A DNA stretch of 12,931 bases from a bacterium (GTDB lineage Bacteria; Bdellovibrionota_C; UBA2361; OMII01): NCBI GenBank assembly GCA_017853915.1, contig JAFMIS010000029.1, positions 1 through 12,931 of the forward strand, written 5' to 3'. The notes beneath the pieces were generated by a model. That model was given only the letters and a program-made list of their open reading frames with translations, did not search any database and was not told where the DNA came from. This document shows positions 1-6,731 of the stretch, in pieces; position 1 is the first letter of the stretch, and each line of letters begins with the position of its first letter. A program made the translations under genes and the position numbers.

Positions 1-504
1 AAGACTTCACCAGGGCCGGTCTTTTTCAGGCAGACCCGTATGGGGCTCAACGGGCGACTCTTTGAGATGTTTAAGTTTCGCTCGATGTACGTTGGAGCGG
101 AGAAAGATCTTCAAAGCTTACGCGAGAAAAATGAGATGCGAGGCCCAGCTTTCAAGATGAGGGACGATCCACGGATCACACCGTTTGGCCGCTTTATGCG
201 CCGCTTTAGCTTGGATGAATTGCCGCAGTTATGGAATGTGTTCATTGGAGATATGAGCCTTGTGGGTCCGCGGCCTCCCATCCCCGGAGAGGTGAGTTTA
301 TATGAGCGGAAATCGAGGCGCCGACTCTCTATGCGTCCGGGGCTAACGTGTAAGTGGCAAGTAAGTGGTAGGAATGAGATCTCAGATTTTGATTCATGGG
401 TGAAGTTGGACCTTGATTATATCGACAACTGGTCTCTCACTGGGGATCTTCTTCTTTTGATCAAGACGGTGCCGGCGGTTCTGCTTGGGACGGGCGCGCG
501 CTAA
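1..504 (+). CDS. Bacterial sugar transferase (polyprenyl glycosylphosphotransferase), 3' part
   Basis: The C-terminal catalytic domain of a bacterial sugar transferase (WcaJ/ExoY/PssY type). These membrane enzymes transfer a sugar-1-phosphate from a nucleotide sugar to undecaprenyl phosphate, the first step of exopolysaccharide or O-unit assembly. The frame is open from base 1, so the gene begins outside the window; 167 residues are visible. Motifs in order: SPGPVFFRQTR, then FEMFKFRSM, DDPRITPFGRFMRRFSLDEL, PQLWNVFIGDMSLVGPRPP, RPGLTCKWQVSGR and a C-terminal DLDYIDNWSL. The DELPQLWNV and GPRPP blocks are the family hallmark. The N-terminal membrane helices typical of the larger members are not visible. 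The gene converges on the next one with only 8 bp between stop codons, and I see no terminator hairpin. Function class is certain; the sugar is unknown. Confidence 0.95.
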   Translation, partial: KTSPGPVFFRQTRMGLNGRLFEMFKFRSMYVGAEKDLQSLREKNEMRGPAFKMRDDPRITPFGRFMRRFSLDELPQLWNVFIGDMSLVGPRPPIPGEVSLYERKSRRRLSMRPGLTCKWQVSGRNEISDFDSWVKLDLDYIDNWSLTGDLLLLIKTVPAVLLGTGAR

Positions 505-512
505 GAGGATAC

Positions 513-1187
513 CTACGATTTTAACTTTTGATTCAGTCGTTCGAAATTGAGGCGTTTGGCGATGTCCATCATCACACGGGAATCGATGCATTTCTCTACC
601 CGCAAGTTCACGATTCCGAGACGCTCAGTGTTGAACACCAACGAGCACTCGCCTAAGCGCGTGCGATAGTAGGTGGCCTCCACTCCCTGAATTTTCATAC
701 TTTGTTCGGCGATGCTGTCTAGGAGTGGGGGACGGAATCGATTGAAGCTCTCAAGAGTCTTGTACTGCGCCATGATAGTGTAGGACGGACGAGGAACCTG
801 AACCGTGAGGTGAACCTTCACGCGGTCCGCGTTGGCTAGTAGAGCTTCCGCGCCCGCATACTCCTTAAACAGTCTCGCCGAGTTGCTCAGGATTTTGTAT
901 CCATAGATGCGAGCGCCGAGCCAGGTTGTTAGTGTTAGTGGCGCGCTGCTGCTCTGCCAGATCGACGCGAAATTAGAATGCTCGTCGAGGTCCTTAGTCG
1001 TGGCAATTTCGGAGTTTCGGGTTTCCTTGTTGAGCTTTTGTAGGGCAGGCGACTGCAGTAGCTCATCGAGGCCTTGAGCGTAAGCGCATGGCGCGATGGT
1101 AGTGCAGGTGCAGCCAGCGTGCACCAGGATGGCTACTATGATTGTGTAGAAAGAGGTTTTGCAATTCGTATTCATACGTAGTCGCAT
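513..1187 (-). CDS. Exported protein of unknown function
   Basis: I do not recognise the family. The 224-residue protein starts with a signal peptide: positive residues, a hydrophobic stretch (TIIVAILVHAG) and a plausible signal peptidase I site after APCAYA at about residue 37. An HAGC sequence inside it resembles a lipobox but lacks the usual Leu at -3, so lipidation is doubtful. The mature part is mixed helix/strand with two Cys (GECSL, VEKCID) that could pair in the periplasm. ATG at 1187 is the longest start; a second ATG four codons in (1175, MNTNCKTS) is equally plausible because neither has a clear ribosome binding site. It lies 102 bp downstream of the response regulator on the same strand and could share its transcript. 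Codon use resembles the neighbours. Confidence 0.75.
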   Translation of the reverse strand: MRLRMNTNCKTSFYTIIVAILVHAGCTCTTIAPCAYAQGLDELLQSPALQKLNKETRNSEIATTKDLDEHSNFASIWQSSSAPLTLTTWLGARIYGYKILSNSARLFKEYAGAEALLANADRVKVHLTVQVPRPSYTIMAQYKTLESFNRFRPPLLDSIAEQSMKIQGVEATYYRTRLGECSLVFNTERLGIVNLRVEKCIDSRVMMDIAKRLNFERLNQKLKS

Positions 1188-1289
1188 CGTCTTTATGGTG
1201 GAAAGGCGAGACTCTTCCTGTGATATGAAGCCATCTCCGATTTTTGTGATTCAGTCATCGAACAATCCGCCTCATACGCGTCGGTACTG

Positions 1290-2039
1290 CTAGGTTTCGG
1301 ATGAAACATCATCCGCTCCTCGGTGAGAGGAGAGGCGTTTGCGTAAGCGACCGAGCCGTGTAGCAGGCCCTTTGCTCTTGTCTACGCAAAATTTCTCCAT
1401 AGCTTCAATCAAGCCGTTTTCTCCGCCCTTGGCGAACGTCAAGGCGAGGTCTGAGGCACGCCTCAGTGAGGCCATGGCCCGTGGAAGTTCGCGCTGGGCC
1501 GTCTCGAACTGCTGGGATTGGCGGTACACGGTTGCTAATCGATCGAGGCTCGTCATTATAATTGCCACAAGCGCTTCGTTTCGGTCGCGGGCTTGTTTCA
1601 CAACGTCCGGAATCGGCTCGCCTTTCGTAGCAAGTACGACTGATTGATCGACATCGTCTCGGGCGAAAGGCTTTACAAGATACCCTCGAGCGCCCGCCAG
1701 AAGCAGCTCAAAAACGTCATCAACGCTTGGGTTAGCTGATGTTGGAATGGCGACGATGTGAGGGGAGATCTCTAAAATCTGAGTGAACCACTCTTTGATT
1801 GGATAGTTCCCTTTTTTCGCGTCAAAAATAAGGTGGGTAAACTTGCGTCCCTCAAATTTATCGAGAGCAGCATGATGGTTTGGCGCCTCCGCTATGGTGC
1901 CGAATCCGAGGCTCCTCAGGGTCGCGCGCAGGAGATTGCGATCGCCTGCCTCAGGCTCTACCAAAAGTATCGAAGTGGTTGTTCTCTCCACTTGCGATAG
2001 CGTATGAGGCGACTCGATGGTGCCCATCGTACTGTTCAA
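1290..2039 (-). CDS. Response regulator, receiver domain plus uncharacterised helical tail
   Basis: Residues about 22-140 form a CheY-like receiver domain: strand 1 ILLVEPE with acidic E28 and E30 where most receivers have DD, phosphoacceptor D73 in HLIFDAKKGN, T100/S101 in IPTSAN, and the conserved K123 in GYLVKPF. The remaining ~125 residues are mostly helical and charged, with no recognisable DNA-binding, GGDEF, EAL or kinase domain, so output is probably by protein contact. No histidine kinase is next to it. The start is uncertain: 2039 is a TTG, and an ATG lies four codons downstream at 2027. A GAGG sits too close to the TTG and too far from the ATG. A 29-codon upstream ORF ends in TGA overlapping the TTG, suggesting coupled translation. 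Numbering here is from the TTG. Confidence 0.88.
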   Translation of the reverse strand: MNSTMGTIESPHTLSQVERTTTSILLVEPEAGDRNLLRATLRSLGFGTIAEAPNHHAALDKFEGRKFTHLIFDAKKGNYPIKEWFTQILEISPHIVAIPTSANPSVDDVFELLLAGARGYLVKPFARDDVDQSVVLATKGEPIPDVVKQARDRNEALVAIIMTSLDRLATVYRQSQQFETAQRELPRAMASLRRASDLALTFAKGGENGLIEAMEKFCVDKSKGPATRLGRLRKRLSSHRGADDVSSET

Positions 2040-2125
2040 GACCTCAAGAGTCGGGAGTGAGACAGACTTTTTGCCTCTGCGTGACGCGGCGCGACCGTGC
2101 CTGGCGAAACAATAGTAGGTGTCAT
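2036..2125 (-). CDS. Small upstream ORF (29 aa) ahead of the response regulator
   Basis: A 29-codon ORF beginning MTPTIVSPGTVAPRH with a strong Shine-Dalgarno sequence, GGGGAG five bases before its ATG. Its TGA overlaps the TTG start of the response regulator by two bases and ends 8 bases before the regulator's internal ATG. The arrangement is typical of a leader peptide whose termination feeds reinitiation downstream. The peptide itself resembles nothing I know. It could be chance, but the ribosome binding site is better than that of the gene it precedes. Confidence 0.4.
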   Translation of the reverse strand: MTPTIVSPGTVAPRHAEAKSLSHSRLLRS

Positions 2126-2238
2126 GTATTCTCCCCGGTTTCAGGTTCCATATAGGTAATCGGCGTAGTGTGAGGCTAACTTGAACTGAAAAATGCTGAA
2201 TACGGGGCTTAATCCCACGTGTTTCTAGGTGTTTAAGG

Positions 2239-2877
2239 CTACCGCCTTGAGACGGTTGGAGGTTGTGATGGGAGGAAAAGCGAGCAGTCCCACGACGGGC
2301 CCTGAGAAAGGTAGGCTAACCGCTGTTCCAAGGAACGGGAGTACAAAGGAACATAATGTTTCATCGACGTGAGGGTTAGGAGCGAGGCGCATGGATCTAC
2401 GTGGAGGTCTCGTAGAATTGAGATAGCCAATGTATCGGCCGCATTCTCCATGTCAGCGGTGGCCTGATGAGGATGCTTCAAAGCGATATGCGCCATTTCA
2501 TGACTGATGATAAATGTCAGGTCGTCCGCGTGTGAGAGAGTTCGTAGCAGCCCTGAGGTGACAGCAATCGTGTCCGTTCCATGCACAAAAGCGTTGATTG
2601 CCGATGTGGAGGATAACTTAAGTTTCGAAGCGGTTGGGAAATTTCGTGCTCTGTAAGCACGCCGCACGGACTCGAATCTCTCTTCCGCGTCTGACCAGGT
2701 AAGTAAAGTAAGAAAGTGCGATGGGCGTACAATCGGTAGGCTAAAGCGAGGCGAGGATGGTGGGCGACCCTGAAGAGCTTCACACGAGATGAACTCCTGT
2801 GGAAATGCCTGTCCGGGGGTAAGGGTAAGAATAGATAGGATCGCTACAAATCCCCTAAAACCGGTGAAAAACCTCAT
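2239..2877 (-). CDS. Exported M48-family zinc metalloprotease
   Basis: A 212-residue protein with an N-terminal signal peptide (hydrophobic VAILSILTLTPG, cleavage probably near residue 27) followed by a compact M48 peptidase domain. The sequence shows INAFVHGTDTIAVTSGLLRT, the usual strand and helix before the active site. The zinc motif H126-E-M-A-H130 and the third ligand E144 in ENAAD148 follow, and then a conserved SLEQRLAYL. These proteases act in the periplasm or at the outer membrane, in proteins such as BepA/LoiP, on misfolded envelope proteins; that role here is inferred. It is shorter than BepA and lacks TPR repeats. The ATG at 2877 has no ribosome binding site and is preceded by an AT-rich (ATA)n stretch, so the start or a leaderless transcript should be considered. 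It is divergent from the folate operon. Confidence 0.9.
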   Translation of the reverse strand: MRFFTGFRGFVAILSILTLTPGQAFPQEFISCEALQGRPPSSPRFSLPIVRPSHFLTLLTWSDAEERFESVRRAYRARNFPTASKLKLSSTSAINAFVHGTDTIAVTSGLLRTLSHADDLTFIISHEMAHIALKHPHQATADMENAADTLAISILRDLHVDPCASLLTLTSMKHYVPLYSRSLEQRLAYLSQGPSWDCSLFLPSQPPTVSRR

Positions 2878-2958
2878 ACTATAATAATAATATAAACGTA
2901 GCTGCTATCCGAAAGCTTTTGAAAATCTCTGTTTTCAGGCACAGTTAGGAGGGCCACG

Positions 2959-3015
2959 ATGAAGGCAACTGGATCCGCAATCGGTCGTATCAAGGCCTTA
3001 AGAGTCCCATGGTGA
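2959..3015 (+). CDS. Small leader ORF (18 aa) ahead of the 5-formyl-THF cyclo-ligase
   Basis: An 18-codon ORF, MKATGSAIGRIKALRVPW, whose ATG lies six bases after a perfect AGGAGG (2947-2952). It ends 7 bases before a GC-rich hairpin (3022-3050), 86 bases ahead of the cyclo-ligase gene. This has the layout of a leader peptide with a downstream regulatory structure. There is no run of one codon that would suggest classical amino-acid attenuation. Alternatively the region encodes a structured RNA and the ORF is incidental. Confidence 0.35.
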   Translation: MKATGSAIGRIKALRVPW

Positions 3016-3021
3016 TCGTTA

Positions 3022-3050
3022 GGGGTGCCCCGCATAGGTGTAGGGGCCCC
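3022..3050 (+). promoter_or_regulatory. GC-rich leader hairpin upstream of the cyclo-ligase
   Basis: GGGG (3022-3025) pairs with CCCC (3047-3050) and CCCC (3028-3031) pairs with GGGG (3043-3046), giving an eight-pair GC stem with a two-base TG bulge and an 11-base loop. It is not followed by a T-run, so it is not a simple terminator. An outer arm AACTGG (2967-2972) / CCAGTT (3049-3054) competes with the hairpin for two bases, which would allow alternative folds. Confidence 0.45.
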
Positions 3051-3100
3051 AGTTAAATCGGGTGAGGGTGTCTCATCGTGTATGGCTCGGTGTAGGAGGT

Positions 3101-3718
3101 ATGGTGCTCCAGCAATCCAAGAAGGAACTACGACAGGAGATGAAAATTGTCCTGTCGAACCTTGATAAGCGATGGGCTTTGAAAGCTCATTCAGAGGTGT
3201 GTGAACACCTGACTGGTCTGGTGAACGCTGAAACATCAACGAGCCTCACACGGCATGTCGTGGCATGGGTGCCCTGTTTCCCGGGCGAAGTTGATCTGAC
3301 GAGTTTCATTGGACAGATGCTGAGAGGTTCATATGTGTATCTGCCTCGAGTGGCTGAGACCGGTGTGATGTCATTTGTGCGCGTATTTGATGATTGGGCG
3401 CAAAATCTTGAGCCTGGTGCGAGAGGAGTGGTGCAGCCTCGTCGGGGATATGGGGAATCATTCCGGCCGGAGGATGAGGGAGTGATCGTCGTTGTAACTC
3501 CAGGAATGGCATTTGATGCCACCGGTAAGAGATTGGGTCGTGGAGGAGGTCACTATGACCGATTCCTTGGTGACCCGAGACTCTCTCGTGCCATAAAAAT
3601 AGGAGTATGTTGGTCGTTGCAGATCGTGCCTCAGATTCCAGTTGATAATCATGACATAGCGATGGATTTTTTGTGCCACGAACGGGGTGTGGTCCAAGTG
3701 CGACACGGAGCATTATGA
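3101..3718 (+). CDS. ygfA: 5-formyltetrahydrofolate cyclo-ligase
   Basis: A cytoplasmic folate enzyme that converts 5-formyltetrahydrofolate to 5,10-methenyltetrahydrofolate using ATP. The 205-residue length fits the family. Visible motifs are the N-terminal basic helix SKKELRQEMK, the substrate region PCFPGEVDL, and the diagnostic TPGMAFDATGKRLGRGGGHY ending in YD153, which contains the glycine-rich loop, followed by IPVDNHDIAMDF. I chose ATG 3101 because it begins just before the conserved N-terminal helix; AGGAGG lies only one base upstream, so GTG at 3104 (four-base spacing) may be the true start. A longer frame back to GTG 3062 has no ribosome binding site. The stop overlaps the next start as ATGA, indicating translational coupling. 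Confidence 0.95.
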   Translation: MVLQQSKKELRQEMKIVLSNLDKRWALKAHSEVCEHLTGLVNAETSTSLTRHVVAWVPCFPGEVDLTSFIGQMLRGSYVYLPRVAETGVMSFVRVFDDWAQNLEPGARGVVQPRRGYGESFRPEDEGVIVVVTPGMAFDATGKRLGRGGGHYDRFLGDPRLSRAIKIGVCWSLQIVPQIPVDNHDIAMDFLCHERGVVQVRHGAL

Positions 3719-4542
3719 AACCTATACTTGAGTATCCCATGAAGGAACGATCTAATTTTCGAGTAATCTGTATCGGCGATGTTGTCGGCCGACCAGGTAG
3801 AGCTGCTTTGAGGGATCGCCTGAGGAGTATTCGAGAAGCCACGAACGCGGATCTTGTTGTAGTGAATGGTGAGAATGCCGCTGGAGGAGCGGGGATAGAC
3901 GCGGGGACCGCGCGCGAAATTCGTGATGCGGGGGCGGACATTGTGACGTTGGGAGATCACGCTTTTCAGAGGAAAGGTTCAGCTGAATTCATAGAGCAAA
4001 ATTCGAGCTGGTGTGTTCGTCCTTTAAATTTTCCTGAGAATACATCTCCTGGTAAAGGATGGTGCTCCTGGAAAGCGCCGGATGGAACGAAAGTGCTGGT
4101 TGTGAACCTGATGGGGCGTGTTTTTATGGGCGGCGCTTTGGATTGCCCTTTTCAAGTGATGAATAAGTGGTTTCGAATGATCGAGTCTGAGGGCGATGCT
4201 ATTACCGTGTGCGATATGCATGCCGAGGCGACCTCGGAGAAATGGGCGATGGCGCGCCATGTGGATGGACGGCTATCTCTCGTTGTAGGTACGCACACGC
4301 ATGTTCAAACCTCAGATGCGCAGGTTTTGCCAGGGGGCACCGGGTTCATAACGGACCTTGGAATGACGGGTAGTAATACTGGCGTTATCGGTATGGACGC
4401 CCAGGTTGCTCTCCAGCGTTTTATGGGGCCGAAGCCCGCGCCTTACGAGATTGCTGAAGGTGATGGATTTATTCGTGGTGTTGTCGCCGATATTGACCGT
4501 GTTTCGCGTAAAGCAGTGGGTATATATCTCCTTAACTGCTGA
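3715..4542 (+). CDS. ymdB: YmdB-family metallophosphoesterase (2',3'-cyclic nucleotide phosphodiesterase)
   Basis: A 275-residue member of the TIGR00282/YmdB family. Known relatives are dinuclear-metal phosphodiesterases acting on 2',3'-cyclic nucleotides and, in Bacillus, affecting biofilm and motility decisions. Metal-site motifs in order: D22 in GDVVGRPGR, N52-G-E53 in VVNGENAAGGAGI, H82 in TLGDHAF, H169 in DMHAEATSEK, and H194/H196 in GTHTHVQTSDA. The family block RPLNFP...GKGW and NLMGRVFMGG are also present. D81 stands where many family members have Asn (GNH). The start at 3715 overlaps the previous stop (ATGA) and has GGAG about seven bases upstream; an upstream in-frame ATG at 3673 lies inside the cyclo-ligase gene and is unlikely. 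Pairing with the folate enzyme is common in bacteria and supports one operon. Confidence 0.94.
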   Translation: MKPILEYPMKERSNFRVICIGDVVGRPGRAALRDRLRSIREATNADLVVVNGENAAGGAGIDAGTAREIRDAGADIVTLGDHAFQRKGSAEFIEQNSSWCVRPLNFPENTSPGKGWCSWKAPDGTKVLVVNLMGRVFMGGALDCPFQVMNKWFRMIESEGDAITVCDMHAEATSEKWAMARHVDGRLSLVVGTHTHVQTSDAQVLPGGTGFITDLGMTGSNTGVIGMDAQVALQRFMGPKPAPYEIAEGDGFIRGVVADIDRVSRKAVGIYLLNC

Positions 4543-4573
4543 GTCGGGAGCAGACTAAAAGTACGCTTTGAGG

Positions 4574-4646
4574 CTGCAAGCATGGTTCTGCAGATAGACG
4601 CACCCTCGGCTCAACTGCTTCTGCCTGCGTTCTTAAAGCAAAGAAT
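4574..4646 (+). repeat. 73-bp diverged direct repeat, copy 1
   Basis: Aligns without gaps to 7831-7903 with 60 of 73 bases identical by hand count. Both copies include GGTTCTGCAGATAG, an inner CTGCA/TGCAG stem and the 3' block TTAAAGCAAAGAAT. It starts 32 bp after the YmdB stop. Confidence 0.75.
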
Positions 4647-4671
4647 TGCTAGGTGCTATGAAGACCCCTAA

Positions 4672-4851
4672 AGGAATCTACTGCGGGTCCGATGGAGCCT
4701 CGCGACTGAGGCGTTGCCGAGCTTGTTTCTAATCTCAGAGTGGTCAGAGAGGGTCACGGAGGATACCGCAGGGTCACGAGTGGCCGAGTTGAGCGCCCTT
4801 GTAGCCACGCTCTCTCGGGAGGTGGCCGGACAGATTAAAAAGACGGCATAG
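4672..4851 (+). pseudogene. Possible 3' gene fragment (59 open codons, no start)
   Basis: An open frame bounded by stops and lacking ATG or a ribosome binding site. Its C-terminal half reads like a real helical protein end (ISEWSERVTEDTAG, then RVAELSALVATLSREVAGQI) and uses codons like the host genes. I do not recognise a family. It may be the remnant of a gene whose 5' part was lost when this mosaic region formed, or a chance open frame. Confidence 0.25.
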
Positions 4852-5033
4852 CGAGGTTGTTACGCGAAAATCCCCTCGTTCAGGAGACTTCTACTAGTTG
4901 GCTACTAAGAGCGACAGCTAGGGGAATTACTTATCGTATTTCACTTATGTTTCGAGGGGACTCGTCCGACCTCCCCATTGGGGGCACGCAGCGTACGGCG
5001 CGACTCGAGTAGAGAGGGAAAGGAGAGTGGTTC

Positions 5034-5765
5034 ATGAGATACTATGCTTCTAGGACGTTTCTCGTAGCTCTGTTAACGATATTTATGGGCATCGTGACGA
5101 GTGTATCCGCGATTGCGCAACGAGAGTCTGAGCTCTGCAATGACTTCGGATGTGGTTGCGGGAACCCAGGACCGATCGACGCTAAGGGTTTTGGGCCGTG
5201 CGGCTGCCTTGGCAAAGAATTTGATTACGGTTGTGGATGCGGAATCGCCAAGAACGCGCAGGGGTGCTGTCCTGGGCAGAGCGATGTTGGCTGTGGATGC
5301 GGAATCGCCAAGAACGCGCAGGGGTGTTGTCCTATGAGATGTGGTACTTTTGAGATGCCAGTCACATATTCATATAGAACAACTGGTTGTTGTAACTCAG
5401 ATATAACTGTTCCATTTAAAGTAACTATACCAGCTATTCAACCTAATACGCCATTTCAACTGATAGTTGATGCAGGACCAATAGCTGCCGGATCATCAAC
5501 TCAACCACTAATTAATGGATATGGTGAAATTAGAGTTTTAGATAAGCGAAATATTCCTCCTGATACGGCAGTTTCCAATTATTGGACAATAAACTGGGTT
5601 CAACGATGCGGCGTAACACCATGGCATGAGCAAAAAACGTGTTCAATAAGAGAAGGTATACCTGCCGGCGATTACGTGCTCTATTATATTGAATCTAATG
5701 GCAATCATGATGGAAGTTTTGGTTCGACTTTGGAAGCGTATGGTGCAATACCGTTGAAACTATAA
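5034..5765 (+). CDS. Exported cysteine-rich protein with abrupt mid-gene composition change
   Basis: A 243-residue protein of unknown function. Signal peptide at 1-28 (VALLTIFMGIVTSVSAIA, cleavage after AIA). Residues 35-103 hold 14 cysteines, including CNDFGCGCGNPGP, and two copies of GCGCGIAKNAQGCCP (66-80 and 86-100) exactly 20 residues apart. The C-terminal part (104-243) has four more cysteines, looks beta-rich and has no motif I know. Start ATG is well supported by AAGGAG eight bases upstream (5020-5025). The repeat half is about 58% GC (35/60 at 5221-5280) and the rest about 32% GC (19/60 at 5401-5460), yet the frame continues. This suggests a domain fusion at about 5334. The CGC-rich segment probably forms disulfides outside the cytoplasm; a surface or spore/sheath-like structural role would be speculation. 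Confidence 0.8.
   Translation: MRYYASRTFLVALLTIFMGIVTSVSAIAQRESELCNDFGCGCGNPGPIDAKGFGPCGCLGKEFDYGCGCGIAKNAQGCCPGQSDVGCGCGIAKNAQGCCPMRCGTFEMPVTYSYRTTGCCNSDITVPFKVTIPAIQPNTPFQLIVDAGPIAAGSSTQPLINGYGEIRVLDKRNIPPDTAVSNYWTINWVQRCGVTPWHEQKTCSIREGIPAGDYVLYYIESNGNHDGSFGSTLEAYGAIPLKL
5229..5332 (+). repeat. Tandem repeat, two units 60 bp apart, inside the Cys-rich gene
   Basis: Bases 5229-5272 and 5289-5332 match at all but two positions, including an identical run of 35 bases (5232-5266 and 5292-5326). Both differences are synonymous (Gly GGT/GGC, Cys TGC/TGT), which points to a recent duplication with coding constraint. Each unit encodes GCGCGIAKNAQGCCP. Confidence 0.9.
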
Positions 5766-5875
5766 TTGATTATACAAAAATCATGAAAATACATAACATC
5801 AATTTAGAAATAAAAGAGAGAACGACCATGAACCAAAAACACATCATTGCAACAATCATCGGTTTCCAACCGTGG
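5334..5875. other. AT-rich block, probably of foreign origin
   Basis: Composition drops sharply just after the second Cys-rich repeat and recovers at about 5870. The block carries the 3' half of the Cys-rich gene, a palindrome TATAATTGATTATA at 5761-5774, and at 5828 an ATG opening MNQKHIIATIIGF. That frame stops after 17 codons, just past the point where GC content rises, as if a second gene were cut. Both edges are judged by eye. Confidence 0.5.
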
Positions 5876-5879
5876 CAAT

Positions 5880-6045
5880 GATAGTCGGCAGACTGTGTCG
5901 TGTTAAGGTTAGAATTGAGCTCACTGACTCGTTTGAGGCAGTCGAGATCTGTCCACTTACCACGCGCCGCCGTCTCCTCCGGATTGTGATTTAGTGAGAT
6001 GAGGTACTCTTCATCGGTGGGATACTTCTGCTTCTCGGGCCACAT
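5880..6045 (-). pseudogene. Possible gene fragment, truncated at the AT-rich boundary
   Basis: On the minus strand the frame reads MWPEKQKYPTDEEYLISLNH, then NPEETAARGKWTDLDCLKRV, with host-like codons. It then runs into the AT-rich block, where the translation becomes low-complexity and hydrophobic. No ribosome binding site precedes the ATG, and the frame is open for only five more codons upstream. I do not recognise the protein. It is most likely a remnant; a short real gene is less likely. Confidence 0.3.
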
Positions 6046-6377
6046 TGTTGGCGCGTCAGCCTAGTCCAGACGACTTCTAAACACCGCTTCCTTCGAGACG
6101 GGAATGCAGCTGTATCGCTCCTCCGCCGTTTTTCGCTACTTAGCCCGTGTCAATCGTCTGTGAAGACGACAAAAACTCCCTTCAGGGGTGAATAACGCCT
6201 TTTTGGCCAACATTTATGCACCCCCTCCAACACTCTTTAGCACCCCGCACCTCTACCACTAACAGCTGACACCTACTTACAAAAATGCGATCGATCTTCC
6301 TTGCAATGTCGTAGTGTGGGCTAAAAGGTGCTTTGGAGACGGCAATTTTTAGTCGAGGCATGGTTGGGGCAGGTTAA
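6046..6377. other. Intergenic stretch between gene fragment and transposase remnant
   Basis: No coding frame stands out. There is a hairpin TCGTCT-GTGA-AGACGA at 6154-6169, and on the minus strand an imperfect short stem followed by TTTTT near 6171-6190 that could be a weak terminator downstream of the transposase remnant. The missing C-terminal end of the transposase is not found here. Confidence 0.35.
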
Positions 6378-6731
6378 TTAGGAGCCCTTGAATGAGGTCT
6401 TACGGAACTCACGCCGATAGTCGCTCTCTGTTTCTTCAGCTGGAGGAGGAGTCAGCTTAGCGCCTTCGCCTCTGCGCCTACAGAAGTAGCGACCGTAGTG
6501 TCGAGTGATGCTTTCGTCGGGCTTCGGGATATGGCACGAGAGTTGAGCAGGGAACTTGAGAGCGCCAAACTTTCCAGGCTACCAGAGACAGGTGTGAGCC
6601 GCACCATCATTAGTGGTATAGGTAACGATGTCGTCCTGTATTGAGAGCTTTTCTAAGGATAGGAGAGTACGCTTAATGTAGCGCGCAACGAACTCCTTGC
6701 TCGCTTTGTGGTGAAAAAGGTCACTCCTCCA

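Larger units (their letters stand above)
4543..5033. other. 491-bp stretch with no intact gene
   Basis: It holds one copy of a 73-bp repeat (4574-4646), a stem GCCTC/GAGGC at 4697-4712 without a T-run, and an open coding-like frame without a start (4672-4851). There is an 8-bp direct repeat GGGTCACG with a 20-bp period (4751 and 4771). An inverted pair TCCCCTCG (4871-4878) / CGAGGGGA (4953-4960) and a CCCC-ATT-GGGG hairpin near 4972-4984 precede the next gene. No convincing sigma-70 promoter or terminator was found. Confidence 0.5.

Noticed and set aside
3306..3960. Several long minus-strand open frames over the folate/phosphodiesterase operon
   Set aside because: They overlap two confidently identified plus-strand genes and have no motifs or ribosome binding sites.
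4582..4671. 29-codon ORF MVLQIDAPSAQLLLPAFLKQ... within the first 73-bp repeat, with a GAGG eight bases upstream, as a small hydrophobic peptide gene
   Set aside because: Substitutions against the second copy show no third-position bias (4/4/5), and the second copy lacks an equivalent ribosome binding site.
4697..4712. GCCTC/GAGGC hairpin as terminator of the folate operon
   Set aside because: It is 150 bp past the last stop codon and is not followed by a T-run.
5761..5774. TATAAT at the palindrome as a promoter
   Set aside because: No -35 hexamer at a suitable distance; the palindrome in an AT-rich block explains the match.
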